Origin: Rhynchopus sp. YZ270_cl-10
Lineage: Eukaryota; Euglenozoa; Diplonemea; Diplonemida; Diplonemidae
Assembly (NCBI GenBank): GCA_964035575.1
Contig: OZ037919.1
Coordinates: 1-64,000 of the forward strand
Direction of reading: 5' to 3'
DNA length: 64,000 nt
Part shown: in pieces, positions 10,920-21,585 of the stretch
Layout: every line of letters starts with the position of its first letter
Position numbering within the stretch: the first letter of the stretch is position 1
Program-made: the position numbers and the translations under genes
Notes under the pieces: generated by a model
The model's input: the letters and a program-made list of their open reading frames with translations, nothing else
What the model was told of the DNA's origin: nothing
Databases searched by the model: none

Positions 10920-11393
10920 ATGCCCAAAACCCAAAGGCAACAGCTGAAGCACGACATTGACACGTTTTTGGACCTTCCTGTCACAGCTGGCCCTATAGAG
11001 CTAGCCCTGCACAAGGCAGTGGTGGCTGTCCTCTACTGCGGAGGAATTAATGAATCCGTGTGTGCAACACTGCAATCCACTGCAATGACAAGTGACGATT
11101 ATGGTGCCACATTCGAGTACAAGATCGGCGGGAAGCAAAAAAGATTCTCAATTCCAGTGGGAACTCCGGCTTACGATGCCGTTCACAACTATGTGAGCGT
11201 GCGTACGGGGTTCAAAAGCCCCTACTTCTTCCTGGAATGTGACGCCACAAAATGCTTTCTGAGAGACAGGAGGATGCCAGTGAAAGCAGTGCGCATGATC
11301 CTGCAAAGAATGGCTGTTACCGTAGGAACTAATCCTGCAGGGTACCGTCTAAGCGACCTCCGCATGATGAGCATGACGCGCAGGCCGTACTAA
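10920..11393 (+). CDS. Tyrosine-recombinase-like protein, C-terminal catalytic region only
   Basis: 157 residues from an ATG at 10920. The layout resembles the catalytic half of tyrosine recombinases: a helix with LYCGGINESVCATL near residues 37-50, a middle beta-rich region, YRLSDLRMMSM near 140-150, and a Tyr as the last residue. The N-terminal DNA-binding half is absent. Given the lone ORF and the association with a Helitron fragment, a Crypton-like DNA transposon relic is the simplest reading, but other recombinase-bearing elements cannot be excluded. Function is uncertain and the match is weak. Confidence 0.45.
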   Translation: MPKTQRQQLKHDIDTFLDLPVTAGPIELALHKAVVAVLYCGGINESVCATLQSTAMTSDDYGATFEYKIGGKQKRFSIPVGTPAYDAVHNYVSVRTGFKSPYFFLECDATKCFLRDRRMPVKAVRMILQRMAVTVGTNPAGYRLSDLRMMSMTRRPY

Positions 11394-11876
11394 ATATTTT
11401 TTTCTACCATGTCATCTCTCTCTTTAAATAAAAGAAATAGCAATACGTTTGTGGGGTGTGGGTTTCTAGGGTTTCGGGTTTTTTCGTAGTAGTAGTATTT
11501 TAAAGTGTCTTCAATATTTTGGTAGTAGTAGTATTTTAAATCGTCTTGAATTTTTTGGTAGTGGTAGTATGCAGGTATTTTAAAACATCTTCAATCCGAA
11601 AAAAAAGAGCAATAAAAACAAAACAAAAAAAAAGAGAAAAATGTCACAACAAAAACAAAGAAAAGAATCTATATATTTTTTTCCTTTTTTACAAAACATT
11701 TTACCCCTCCCAAATGACACACATCACAACAGAGTAGTAACAATATGTTAGAGTAAAATGAAATGGAAAAGGTGAGACAGCATATTAGATAGTTGTAATC
11801 TAACATAATTACGCTTCAGGCACACCAGCCTGCTATCACACACACCAGCTAGATAACGATGGTTGCTCACTTCTCG
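11394..11876. repeat. Flank leading into second 8-bp satellite block
   Basis: No gene. 11485-11600 holds three imperfect copies of a ~33-bp unit (GTAGTAGTAGTATTTTAAA ... TCTTCAAT). From about 11675 to 11876 the sequence is nearly identical to 83-285 at the window start. Confidence 0.8.
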
Positions 11877-12210
11877 TGCGGGTTTGCGGGTTTGCGGGTT
11901 TGCGGGTTTGCGGGTTTGCGGGTTTGCGGGTTTGCGGGTTTGCGGGTTTGCGGGTTTGCGGGTTTGCGGGTTTGCGGGTTTGCGGGTTTGCGGGTTTGCG
12001 GGTTTGCGGGTTTGCGGGTTTGCGGGTTTGCGGGTTTGCGGGTTTGCGGGTTTGCGGGTTTGCGGGTTTGCGGGTTTGCGGGTTTGCGGGTTTGCGGGTT
12101 TGCGGGTTTGCGGGTTTGCGGGTTTGCGGGTTTACGGGTTTGCGGGTTTACGGGTTTGCGGGTTTACGGGTTTGCGGGTTTGCAGGTTTGCGGGTTTACG
12201 GGTTTTTTCT
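11877..12210 (+). repeat. 8-bp satellite (GGGTTTGC)n, second block
   Basis: About 41 units of GGGTTTGC, homogeneous at the left and with GGGTTTAC variants at the right end. It starts after the same flank as array 1. It stops at a T-rich tract where a poly(A)-tailed element lies in minus orientation, so the array is probably truncated by that insertion. Confidence 0.95.
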
Positions 12211-12231
12211 CTTTTATGTACTTGGTCTTTT

Positions 12232-12238
<7 letters not shown>

Positions 12239-12278
<40 letters not shown>

Positions 12279-12482
12279 GTGTTGTTCAACTTAGCCCTAG
12301 GCTCGCTTTTTTTATCTACATCCAGTGACAGAGGGGGTACTTACTAGTCAAGCGAGTATGTAAACAGCTAGATGTCCAGACAAGGGCACTTTACTATTGT
12401 ACTGGCAAGACAGTGCCTGAAAACACAGTTAGGGGCACTAAAATAGAAAACATGTGGGACAATTACAACCAACACTTCCCTG
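12239..12482 (-). mobile_element. 205-bp poly(A)-tailed retroposon (SINE-like), copy 1
   Basis: Read on the minus strand, 12482 to 12278 is a 205-bp body ending in a ~38-base A run. An equal-length copy with few differences sits at 14490-14728, also with an A tail. Equal 5' ends in two copies suggest a short full-length unit rather than random truncation. No clear Pol III A/B boxes or target duplication were found, so SINE status is inference. Confidence 0.7.
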
Positions 12483-12630
12483 TGGGTGCATACTCCGCTC
12501 TGTGCCTGGTGCCCTCCCAATCATGAGACATCTCCTCCGCGTAGGGCTGGGGGTCATCACGCTTGCGCTTCCGCGTCCCGGGTTCGTCCACCTTCGCCAT
12601 GTCGTCATCTGGCGCGTTGGGGTCCACGAG
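12483..12630. other. GC-rich block of unknown origin
   Basis: A ~148-bp GC-rich segment lies between two poly(A)-tailed repeats. One minus-strand frame is open and reads lysine/arginine- and acid-rich (around VDEPGTRKRKRDDPQPYAEE). It could be a fragment of a captured coding sequence or of a LINE ORF1. Too short to identify. Confidence 0.35.
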
Positions 12631-13209
12631 GATTTTTTTTTTTTTTTTTTTTGTACTTGGATTAGTTTTTTATGAGAATAGAAAGGAAAAAGGAAGAAAT
12701 GGAGAAGACAATAAAGACAATAAAATGAACAGGGAATGGAAAAGGAAAAAGGAAATGGAAAAAGGAAAAGGAAAAAATGATGACCAAAAATGGTCGGTGT
12801 TTCAAGTTTTGTATAAAAGGCGGGCGAAGAGTACGGTAGAGCCAACAGAGTTTTATACAAAACAAGAAACTGCATTATGTGTTTGTTTTTTATTCTTTTT
12901 GATCAATTTGAATACACAGGCGTCACACTTCTGGGGCAAAAAAAGGAAAAAAAGAAGACCTAATCCTCCTTACTTAAAAGAAGGGAAGGGAGAATAAAAA
13001 ACACATTGCCTTTGCTTTGTTGTCTGCAGAATGGTTTGTTTTAGTGCCTCCCCTGGAAAAAGAAAAATGGATTCCACTTGGTAAAAATAGCACACCTGTT
13101 GAACACACGTCAGGCCAGGAACAGAAGAAAAGCAAACGCTTCCACGAATGGAAGCAAAAGTAAAGTGTGGTGAAAAAACCCTTTTGGCCAAGGTGGTCTT
13201 GACTCTGGG
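12631..13209 (-). repeat. ~555-bp repeat with oligo(A) end, copy 1
   Basis: 12653-13209 is nearly identical to 13276-13829. On the minus strand it ends in a ~22-base A run (12631-12652), as a retroposed sequence would. The body is purine/pyrimidine-biased without a convincing ORF. The two copies are in direct orientation, 66 bp apart. Confidence 0.75.
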
Positions 13210-13275
13210 ATCCAAACACCGCGGCGCGCTCTCAGATACGCCTCCTGGCAGGTAAATGTCATTTTTCTCTTTTTT

Positions 13276-13829
13276 GTACTTGGACTAGTTTTTTATGAGA
13301 ATAGAAAGGAAAAAGGAAGAAATGGAGAAGACAATAAAGACAATAAAATGAACAGGAAATGGAAAAGGAAAAAGGAAATGGAAAAATGAAAAGGAAAAAA
13401 TGATGACCAAAAATGGTCGGTGTTTCAAGTTTTGTATAAAAGGCGGGCGAAGAGTACGGTAGAGCCAACAGAGTTTTATACAAAACAAGAAACTGCATTA
13501 TGTGTTTGTTTTTTATTCTTTTTGATCAATTTGAATACACAGGCGTCACACTTCTGGGGCAAAAAAAGGAAAAAAAGAAGACCTAATCCTCCTTACTTAA
13601 AAGAAGGGAAGGGAGAATAAAAAACACATTGCCTTTGCTTTGTTGTCTGCAGAATGGTTTGTTTTAGTGCCTCCCCTGGAAAAAGAAAAATGGATTCCAC
13701 TTGGTAAAAATAGCACACCTGTTGAACACACGTCAGGCCAGGAACAGAAGAAAAGCAAACGCTTCCACGAATGGAAGCAAAAGTAAAGTGTGGTGAAAAA
13801 ACCCTTTTGGCTAAGGTGGCCTTGACTCT
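13276..13829 (-). repeat. ~555-bp repeat, copy 2
   Basis: Second copy of the repeat at 12653-13209, differing by scattered substitutions (for example C/T at the third position of the TTGGATT/TTGGACT start). Its A-rich end is degenerate. 13830-14048 beyond it is unique spacer with nothing recognised. Confidence 0.75.
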
Positions 13830-14048
13830 GTCTACAAACTTTGGGGATGAATGAAAAAATGACACTGAATAAATAACAGAGAGTGGGCGGGTAAGCCACT
13901 TCTCCGAGCTAAACACAAAGTAAACACCCTCCACCCATCTGATCCCGCCCACAAACACAAACAATCACGACAGAAACCAAGACAGGCAGAGGATGACCAG
14001 GGTAGGTTTTACTTGAACAGCGAACCTCTGCCTTGATACTTCACACGC

Positions 14049-14486
14049 TCAGCAGACAAGTTGCCACAACTCTCCAGACCTGCTGCAAAACAGGCCTGCA
14101 CCTTTCACCGCATTTCGCTTCGTGCCCCTCATCTGGCGCACTACTGACGGGGGACGCCCCATGTAGGCACATCGGTAGGATTTCGTCTTAACATAGTTTT
14201 TTGTGTAAAAAAAAAATGAACCCCTGTAAAAAAAAAATGAACCCCTGTAAATGTCAGCTGGTCGCTGGCCACCCTCACCTGGTTCCCCTGTACGCTGCTC
14301 GATCACCGGGCCTAGACCAGCACCTGTCGCGGCCTCCCCCAGAGCAAGTTTCAGGGCATCATGCCGGCGGATTCTGCATCCCCTGTGGGAACAGGCGAAG
14401 GAGTGGTCCCCATACGCGTCCATCTTAAGTTGCGTCCCCGCACCAGAGCAACAAGAGCAGACGGAGTCCGGCACATGGATGGCCAC
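14049..14486 (-). pseudogene. LINE reverse-transcriptase protein, C-terminal zinc-knuckle fragment
   Basis: The minus-strand frame begins with a CSCC-type cysteine pair, then DAYGDHSFAC and RRHDALKLAL. This is the C-terminal C-x2-C ... GDHxxxC ... RH pattern of many non-LTR retrotransposon ORF2 proteins. The similarity stops after about 60 residues, where a short duplicated poly(A)-containing segment (14205-14250) intervenes. It is the natural continuation of the LINE piece at 15177-16118, from which it is separated by the poly(A)-tailed repeat and about 450 bp of other sequence. Confidence 0.65.
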
Positions 14487-14487
14487 T

Positions 14488-14489
<2 letters not shown>

Positions 14490-14524
<35 letters not shown>

Positions 14525-14728
14525 GTGTTGTTCAACTTAGCCCTAGGCTCGCTTTTTTTATCTACATCCAGTGACAGAGGGGGTACTTACTAGTCAAGCG
14601 AGTATGTAAACAGCTAGATGTCCAGACAAGGGCACTTTACTATTGTACTGGCAAGACAGTGCCTGAAAACACAGTTAGTGGCACTAAAATAGAAAGCATG
14701 TGGGACAACTACAACCAACACTTCCCTG
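14490..14728 (-). mobile_element. 205-bp poly(A)-tailed retroposon (SINE-like), copy 2
   Basis: Body 14524-14728, A tail 14490-14523 on the minus strand. Near-identical to 12278-12482. It lies inside the LINE remnant, splitting its coding sequence, so it is younger than that LINE copy. Confidence 0.72.
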
Positions 14729-15176
14729 CAAATAAGCAAAAGGGTCGTATGTGAGTGCAATTTTTCCCAAAAGGAAAAGGGGAGGGGATGGGACGGGAGG
14801 GTTGCTCTGTCTACCGGTGTAGTTTTATTTTGCTTTGTCTTGGGGAGGGGAGGGGAGGAGAAGGAGGGGATTGAGTGAGCCGTTTCCTCTGTAACACACA
14901 AACAAATAAAAAGGAAGTTCCATAATCTTTTTAGTAGTTTTCTTTTTGGTGAAAATTTTTGAGAACTTCAGTAAGTGTGACCTGACCCGACTGACTGACA
15001 CCCAAAGGGGAAAACAACAATAACGCACAACAAAATCAACAACAACAATGGTGGGTCTCGTGCTTACCTGTGGTGGTTTTGAAAAATGAAAAATTGAAAT
15101 TGACCTTCACAAGGTAAAAATGAAAAACTAAAGGAGTGAAAAAAGGAACTCAAAGGACAAGAGTTCTGTACAAACT

Positions 15177-16118
15177 CTACTCTACTGCACAATCTATAAA
15201 AGTGGCCCAATGGCTCCTGATGCCACTGGCCTGGCTCTTAGACAGGTCTTCGGACGTCACCGCCGCAAAGGTGGTGCTCTCCAACATGTTGGCGTTGGAG
15301 GGGATCGCTGTGAGGTACGCCCCGGACATGGGGAGGAGAAGGGACTTCATGCGGGCACGGTCCCTCGTGCTCAAGGCCAGCATGAGCTTGTCTGCCTGCG
15401 CATCAACAATAGCCGCCGAGAGCTTCTGCTGGACAGGGAGCTGGGTGGGCTGGTCTGTGTTGAGTTTGTACTTCAGGTCCACCCTCTCGTTGTAGTCTGA
15501 AACAGCATGCTTCCATCTCAGAGCATCCCAGGCGTACTGTGGGTCGAGGGTTTGCGCCAACTGGAAGTTCCCAGCTTGGGACGCAAGAGCTGCTGCCGAC
15601 CAGTGATCCCGGGTTCTGCGTATCCCTAGACCTCCCATTGCAATGGGGAGGGCAGCCTGGTCCCTGGCGAGCTGCGGAAGGCTACCGTGAGCGTCGTGCA
15701 GGAGGGCAGCGAGGCACTTGCCGATCTCCTCGTCGAAAATCCCCAGGTACTTTGTGGCCACCACCGTCACCCCACGCATGTAAAAAGCATAACCTGCACC
15801 CCTGCATGAAACGCAGTGTCCTACAGATGGCACGTCCCCTCCACCACCTGCGTGACGAAACGCATCTCGACAGACGCAGGCGAGACAGCAAGCGCCGTGC
15901 ACGCAACCTCCTTTGCCTCTGCAGCGTTCGAGTCGCGCGGCACCTCCACTGTCGCAGTCACGCCTGACTCTTCCAGCACAAAGGTCACATTCATTGTTTT
16001 TTTCTTCTTGCTTGATCTCTGTTAGGAAGAGACGGGGTGTGGGTTGATTTGTGTGTGTTTGTGATATCTCGTTGTGAGTGAATGACTCACAACAATGACA
16101 ATGGTTCAAGGCTAGCAT
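15177..16118 (-). pseudogene. LINE reverse-transcriptase protein, post-RT fragment
   Basis: The 313-codon frame contains QAALPIAMGGLGIRRTRDHW followed by SAAALASQ. This is the (R)LP...GGLGIR...A.A.LAS block that follows the RT domain in many LINE ORF2 proteins. SGAYLTAIPSNANM, the segment just before the zinc knuckle, comes later in the frame. Its N-terminal ~100 codons look out of frame, and neighbouring frames carry similar-looking pieces, so the copy is degenerate. Clade not determined. Confidence 0.65.
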
Positions 16119-18355
16119 CCGGATGAGAGCACAAGAAACAAAATATGAATCACAAAGCGCGAAAGTACAGTTGTTGAGTGTTACAAATTAACGAATCAAA
16201 ATTCCAGACAAGCAATAAGAATAAGAAGTTTTTTTGTGCACCTGAAGTGCCTTCTCAACAGTTAGAGCAGAGGAGAAAGCGGGGAAGTGATGAACAAATG
16301 CACTCCTCAGAAACTGTCCTCCGAGGCAGAATCACTCAGCAACCTCTACAACTGGAACTGTCAACGCCACATGGGCGAGAAGGTCTCCTGCAGAAGGTCT
16401 CGTGGCTGGGTCAGGTTTGAAGCAATAAAGGAAAAGTCTTGCAAATCTGATGAGGACTCTGGCAATGATGGTGTCTCCCCTGCTTGCGCGGTGAGCATTC
16501 TCTTCATGACTTCAGTCTCCGAATCCGACGTCGTCTACATCTCCACATGCCAGCCTGTCTGTGACGTTCTCTTTGCGGGTTTACGGGGGGTGCTGAGGTG
16601 ACCTTGGTTGACTACAGTTCCCTCATGCTTGACAGTGGGAGATACACAAGGGTTTGTTGACTGGCTAAAAGTGAGCAATAAGGGTCGGGACTTGTCTCCT
16701 GAGCTGTGGAGCAAGTGCTTCTCAAGTATTTCTCACGAGACAAATTAAGTTGACGTAATTTTAATTTTTTGCGTTTTGTTTCGACAATGACCTACCAACG
16801 CAGATTTCTGTTCACTTTTTTTTACCCCTTTGCTTTTATTTTTTGACATAGACAGAAAAGATCATACGGATATCGATACCAACGAAAATAAAATGAACCA
16901 ACGAACGCAAACGTGTGTTGGCCCAACATTTTATTTAACAGCAGTCGGGATTTTAAAAACTTGGCTGCATTAGTGTAGAAACCCGAATGAGCTCCACTTT
17001 ATTTACAACTCTTTTACAAACGCTGTAAAATCTTGAAACCTGAGAGAGACAGTAGTCAAATTATCGTGGCGATCCTATAAAGAGAGGGGGGAAAAATCGG
17101 TGAAATATCCCAACCCGGATTGGGTGAGTAACACCCCACAAACCCACAACTCCTTATTGGTGGGTATTTATATTTACAAAAATAAAAAAAATAAAAAACT
17201 CCCGGGTGTGCCCTCCAGGTCGTGGGCTGGACCTAAAACTGCATCCGGGGGTCCTTTCGTGGCACTTCCTCCAGAAACCCTGTGAAGGTCTTGGCCTGAG
17301 GGTACAAAGTGCTGGGATGGCTAACCCTGGGAAATGAAGGTGGTCACACACTGTGGAGGTACACACCCGATCCCTAATGAGTCAACACTACACCTAGGTG
17401 CCGGCCTATTACTCGTCTAGTAGGCAAGGGGGAAGTACAGACACCACCGCAGCCAGGACACCTCCCTGAGGCTCTTTACAATGATGAGAATATTAACCAA
17501 AACCCCACACCAAGTGTGACTCTCACTCACACCGCTGGCGGGCACACTTCGGCACGTGCCTGTGAGGGCTGCCCTGATTGATCTTCCCAGTAACTAGCGA
17601 ATGCTGCCTGAGTATAAAAAAAAAAAAAAACTCCGGTCGTGTTAGTGTAGACACCCCAGGAGCTCCACTACTTTTTTTAGCATCGACACTGGATCTAGGC
17701 ATCTTCTTTTTTTTTTTTTTTTTTTTTTTTCCTTGCAGCCCCCTCTTCAATTTATTTTGGGTGCTGCATTCCCTCCCCCTCTACCGAGGATGAACTCCAC
17801 TATAATTTCTTTGAGCTTTTCCTGGTGCTTTTTTGTGCTTTTTTCCCCCCCACTTCAATGTACATTTGCAGCAATACTGAGGTTCTTGTTGACGACGCCA
17901 GCCCCATGTCAAAAAAAAAAAAAAAAAAAAAAAAAAAAGAAAAAGAAAAGAAAAGAAAAATGAAGAAGAAGTCGGAACTTGGTAAGACTTGTGTTAGCTA
18001 AAATTTGCCTAAATATTTGGATAAAATCTGCCAAATATCACAGAAGGAACCCTGTCAAAAAAGCAGGGACGTGCGACAAGCACATTCGTGGTAGTGGTAT
18101 GAAGAAACAATTAGGTCAGCCTCCCGTCGCAGCCTACGCCGACTCCAGGTCTCTGTGGGTGATGAATGTTGTTTCAGACAAGATACGTTAGGCCGTTACA
18201 AATCCCTACAATCCAGACAGAACCTTTGATGGTTATGCTGCATCAAGGTAGGCACTCTGTTACGCCCACCGAGTGGGTCTCAAATGCCACAAAGGCTGGG
18301 TGTAGTATTTGTGTTTTTTCTTGTAATTTGTTGGATTAGTGCAGTGCACTGTATT
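16119..18355. other. Intergenic region with repeats, no gene recognised
   Basis: Contains a partial copy of a GCATCCGGATGA repeat (16110-16136) and a member of the GTGTAGACACCC repeat (16956-17000). A GC-rich block at about 17200-17615 is followed by a 15-base A run (17616-17630), which could be a plus-strand retroposon end. A second GTGTAGACACCC member (17631-17675) and long T and A runs (17706-17730, 17912-17938) follow. The short ORFs here have no recognisable domain. Confidence 0.5.
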
Positions 18356-19707
18356 TCAATTGGATAGAGAGGGATGGCTCTGTGGGAAAACCCCAGCATA
18401 CCTGCAGTATGGCCCTGAAGGTTCGCTTGTGAGGGACGTCTTTCCCCCCAGTGGGGCAGAGAACTGCCTGCCCACTTGCGAGCCAAGAGGAAGGAGTTCG
18501 CGTTTCCCTGCTTTGAGGTGATCCAACACATTCTTCAGTGTTTCGGGCGTCAGGTCTTCATAATAATCGTACGAGAAATGTGGGGGGTTCCTGCAAAGGA
18601 TGTTGGATTGAAGGGTGGCAACTGCTATCAACACAATATATTAACAGAAAGTTCGGTTTCGTTTTTGACAGGGAGATTTAAAAAAAAAACACGGATTGGG
18701 TCAAACAAAAATCCAAAAAAAAAAAAGGATAACGAGGGTTGCTGATAAATTGCCAGTGGAGACCTGCCAGGATGGCAGCTACATTGCTATAATCATAGGG
18801 ACACAGGGCATGGATGTAACCCATTGTTTGGGTTGCTTCCGACGACGCCGTGTGTTGGGGAAGGGTGGTCATACGAGTAGTCGGACACGACGATCATAGG
18901 TGCGTTGACACAGCACCCCATGCACTCCATCTCCCCTAGCGTCATTGTTTTCTCCCCCTCTCCTGCAACGGTGGTCTGGTTGAACCGCTCCACACCCACA
19001 TGTTCCAAACCAACCTGGATCAGCTCATCTGAACCCACGATCATGCATGGCGTCGTAACACAAAACTGCACATGGAAGTCACCTACGGGTCTCCGGTTGT
19101 ACATGGCGTAGAAGCTCACTGTTTCGTACACACGCATCGGAGGAACTTCGCAAACCTGAGCAATTTTGTTCATTGCTGAAACAGGTATCCACCCACCGTT
19201 CTGCCACTGGGCAAGGTGGAGCAGGGGCATGATCCCGCTTTGTCTGTTCATCTCAGGAAACTTCTGCATTATCACTTTGATTTTTGCGTACGATTCTTCT
19301 GTGAAATCCCATGGCACGCGCTCGTTATCTTGCGGGGTATTTGTGTGCTGTTGACAAGAAGAGAAGAGAAGGGTGGTAGGCAAAAGGCTGAAGAAAAACG
19401 GCCATTCACTGCTTGGTTCATTGTTCATGAATTGTTGCAAGCACATGCCCTTTTTTTTGTCTTGCAAAGAGAAGAAGAAAAAAGCGAACATTTGCCCAAT
19501 TTGGTGGAAAGCGATTGTCGACCACAAGCACAAAAATACGCCCACTGCCTTCTTCAAAGAGTAAACTAAAGTTGATAACGCAAACGGTCCGTCGGTTAAA
19601 GGGGGTAGTGGTGGTGGTGGGGTACATACGTTTGCCCAGGGGACAGAGTAATTCCTCACTGCAACGTTGCCCGTGCTTCGCAAGGTTTGTGTTAGCGCCC
19701 TACGCAT
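18356..19707 (-). CDS. NDUFV2: NADH dehydrogenase (ubiquinone) 24 kDa subunit, complex I, three exons
   Basis: Mitochondrial respiratory complex I subunit carrying the N1a [2Fe-2S] cluster. I place exons at 19630-19707, 18875-19347 and 18356-18590. Introns are 282 and 284 bp, with donors GTATGT and GTATGA and acceptors CAACAG and TTGCAG. The spliced frame is 786 nt, 261 residues, close to the usual size. Residues 1-26 are Arg/Ser-rich, fitting a mitochondrial presequence. The thioredoxin-like ferredoxin fold follows, with cluster ligands Cys122, Cys127, Cys168 and Cys172 (CVTTPC, CMGCC). Exon 3 carries the conserved DYYEDLTPETL, LKAGK and SGPYCR segments. The start is the ATG at 19707; an upstream in-frame start exists but would displace the presequence. 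Confidence 0.93.
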
Positions 19708-21575
19708 TGTATTACCTCTGTGTGGCTGTCCTGTGTGGTTCGGTGTCAACAAAAGGAAAAGGGGGATACTGGTGATAAAAGGAGGAGGGATGGGTAAGCT
19801 TTGTTCTTGAAGTCTGTTGGCAGTTTGGGGACATGTTTGCCAAATTACCTGAATGCCTCATTGGAAACGGGGAAACCTGGTTGACATTGGGCAATGACAG
19901 AAAGAAAACTTGAAATATGGGCGTGCCTCATGCGTGCACACACACCTCTTAAACAACGAAAGAAAGAACGGAAACTTGGAAGATAAACACACAGCTTCAA
20001 GAAAAGAAGGGATATCAACGACACGGCAGTCAAAAGCGGACCTCGTTGCGCAACAACCCTGTCCCTGAGATTAAAAGAACGGAAACATGAAAAAAAAAAA
20101 CTGGGGTGAGTTCTTGCGCTGAACAGTGCACGCTACGAGGTTTTTACTACCTTGGTGCTCAGGTGGCGAGATTGCCACTCTTTGCTCGAAGAACCAATTA
20201 CCCAACCCATCTCCCACCACCCCCACCCTGCACACAGCACAGCATCCACGAAAGAAGTACCAAACCTGAAAACGGAAATGACGAAAAGGGGCTAGAGGGT
20301 TGTTAGAAAGGTGTCGGGTGGTGGGCTCTGAGTGGGATTGAAGAAGTTCGCACGCATGGCCCGCACACACGCATTGCCCGTAGGAGCGCTAAGGCAGGTA
20401 GATATCCTCGAGAACCGAGGCACGCTTATGAACACAACCACGTGGAGGTCTTCAAAAGAATATGAGGGGGAAGCACCCACACCAGACACCAGGATCATCC
20501 AAAACAAAGGGGGGGGAGGGGGGGGAAAGAAAGTGAAGTTGATATGTGCAAAACGCCTCTGGGACGCAGGCACGCTGACACTCCGCGGGCTATCGAACCC
20601 CCGGAGTGTTGCATTTGGGAGTTGCTTACAGGGAAACTGCAAGCAGGCACACAGTCATTTCCCCATAACAAAAAAGAAAAGAAACGAGGCGGAAAAGGGG
20701 AAGAGAGAAACCAAGGACAACTCCCAACGGATTATCAAAAAAAAAAAAAAAAAAAAGAGAGAAAAGAAAAGAACGAAAGAAGAAAAGATTGTGAAGATGA
20801 ACCTAAGCTTCGCGCTGCTTAGTCACCCTTTCAAAAGGCTTTTGCACAAAAAATAAAAAAATGTCGCCAACCCAGAGAGATGACATGGGGGGGGGAAAAA
20901 AAGAAGAAGGGGAAGAGATGAACGTGCCTCCCAACAAGAATGAATGGCGGAGGCGGCATCCTAAGGGACACCACTACTCTTATCGTCGCTTTACTTTTCC
21001 AATGATGGGGAGACGGCACCTGCCAATTTATTGGTCAGGCCCTCTGGGTCTTTACCCTCGAACGAGGGGAGCTTTGCTGTGACCAGCACGCAGACCCGAG
21101 GTTTGTGCATGTCCTTGAAATCAGTTATAGGTGATTTTTGTGGTTGTGTTCCTGAGTGGCCCCACAGAATATTGCATTGCATGCGGTTGTACATGGAACA
21201 CCCAGCCCGCCAGGCGACTGTGTTTGTCGGGAAAACAGTTCAAAAGAAAAGCGTTTTAGATTAATCTAAGTCTCTGTGCTTGGTCACCTGAAAGACGCAG
21301 ACAGGACATTATGTCTGGTGGCAAGGACTATGAGCAAGCATAAAGGCCTGAAGGGAGAGGGGAGGATCCGTAAAACAGAATGACAAATACATAACGCACC
21401 AACACAACAAAAGGCTGCCCTCTGCCTTATGGATATTCCTTTTTTAACAAAAGGTGGCTCTATTCGATTACGTGCAGACACCCGAGGGATGCAGGACGTG
21501 CAAAAAGTGAAGGTAAGAATGCAAACGACACTGGGACGCAGGCGCTGACGCTCTGCGATCACACCCCCGGAGTGT
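19708..21575. other. Intergenic region, repeats only
   Basis: No gene recognised. Two copies of a ~63-bp repeat lie at 20559-20623 and 21521-21583 (CTGGGACGCAGG ... CCCCCGGAGTGTTGCA). Two hairpin-family members lie at 20794-20840 and 21257-21294. The rest is A/G-rich low-complexity sequence; short ORFs here look random. Confidence 0.5.
20794..20840. repeat. Short hairpin element, CTAAGC/GCTTAG stem
   Basis: GATGAAC, then CTAAGC (20803-20808), an 8-base loop, GCTTAG (20817-20822), then TCACC. Related elements with different but still complementary stems occur at 21257-21294, 26433-26475, 26513-26553, 28371-28401, 51003-51042 and 51291-51330. Confidence 0.6.
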
Positions 21576-21585
21576 TGCACTAGGT

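Noticed and set aside
12438-13964. Several Phe/Ser-rich minus ORFs
   Set aside because: Derived from the ~555-bp poly-purine repeat and its duplicate; the same peptide appears in both copies because the DNA is repeated.
18793-19752. Single-exon reading of NDUFV2 as a 319-residue protein
   Set aside because: It would translate both introns' edges and lose the conserved C-terminal DYYEDLTP segment; the three-exon model restores the family length and order.
20559-20623. tRNA-like sequence (GGGTTCGATAG on the minus strand)
   Set aside because: Resembles a B box but no acceptor stem, anticodon arm or A box could be drawn; treated as a repeat.
20292-20856. Overlapping ORFs on both strands near 20.5 kb
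   Set aside because: They span A-runs and a dispersed repeat, with no recognisable domain and no codon bias like that of neighbouring genes.
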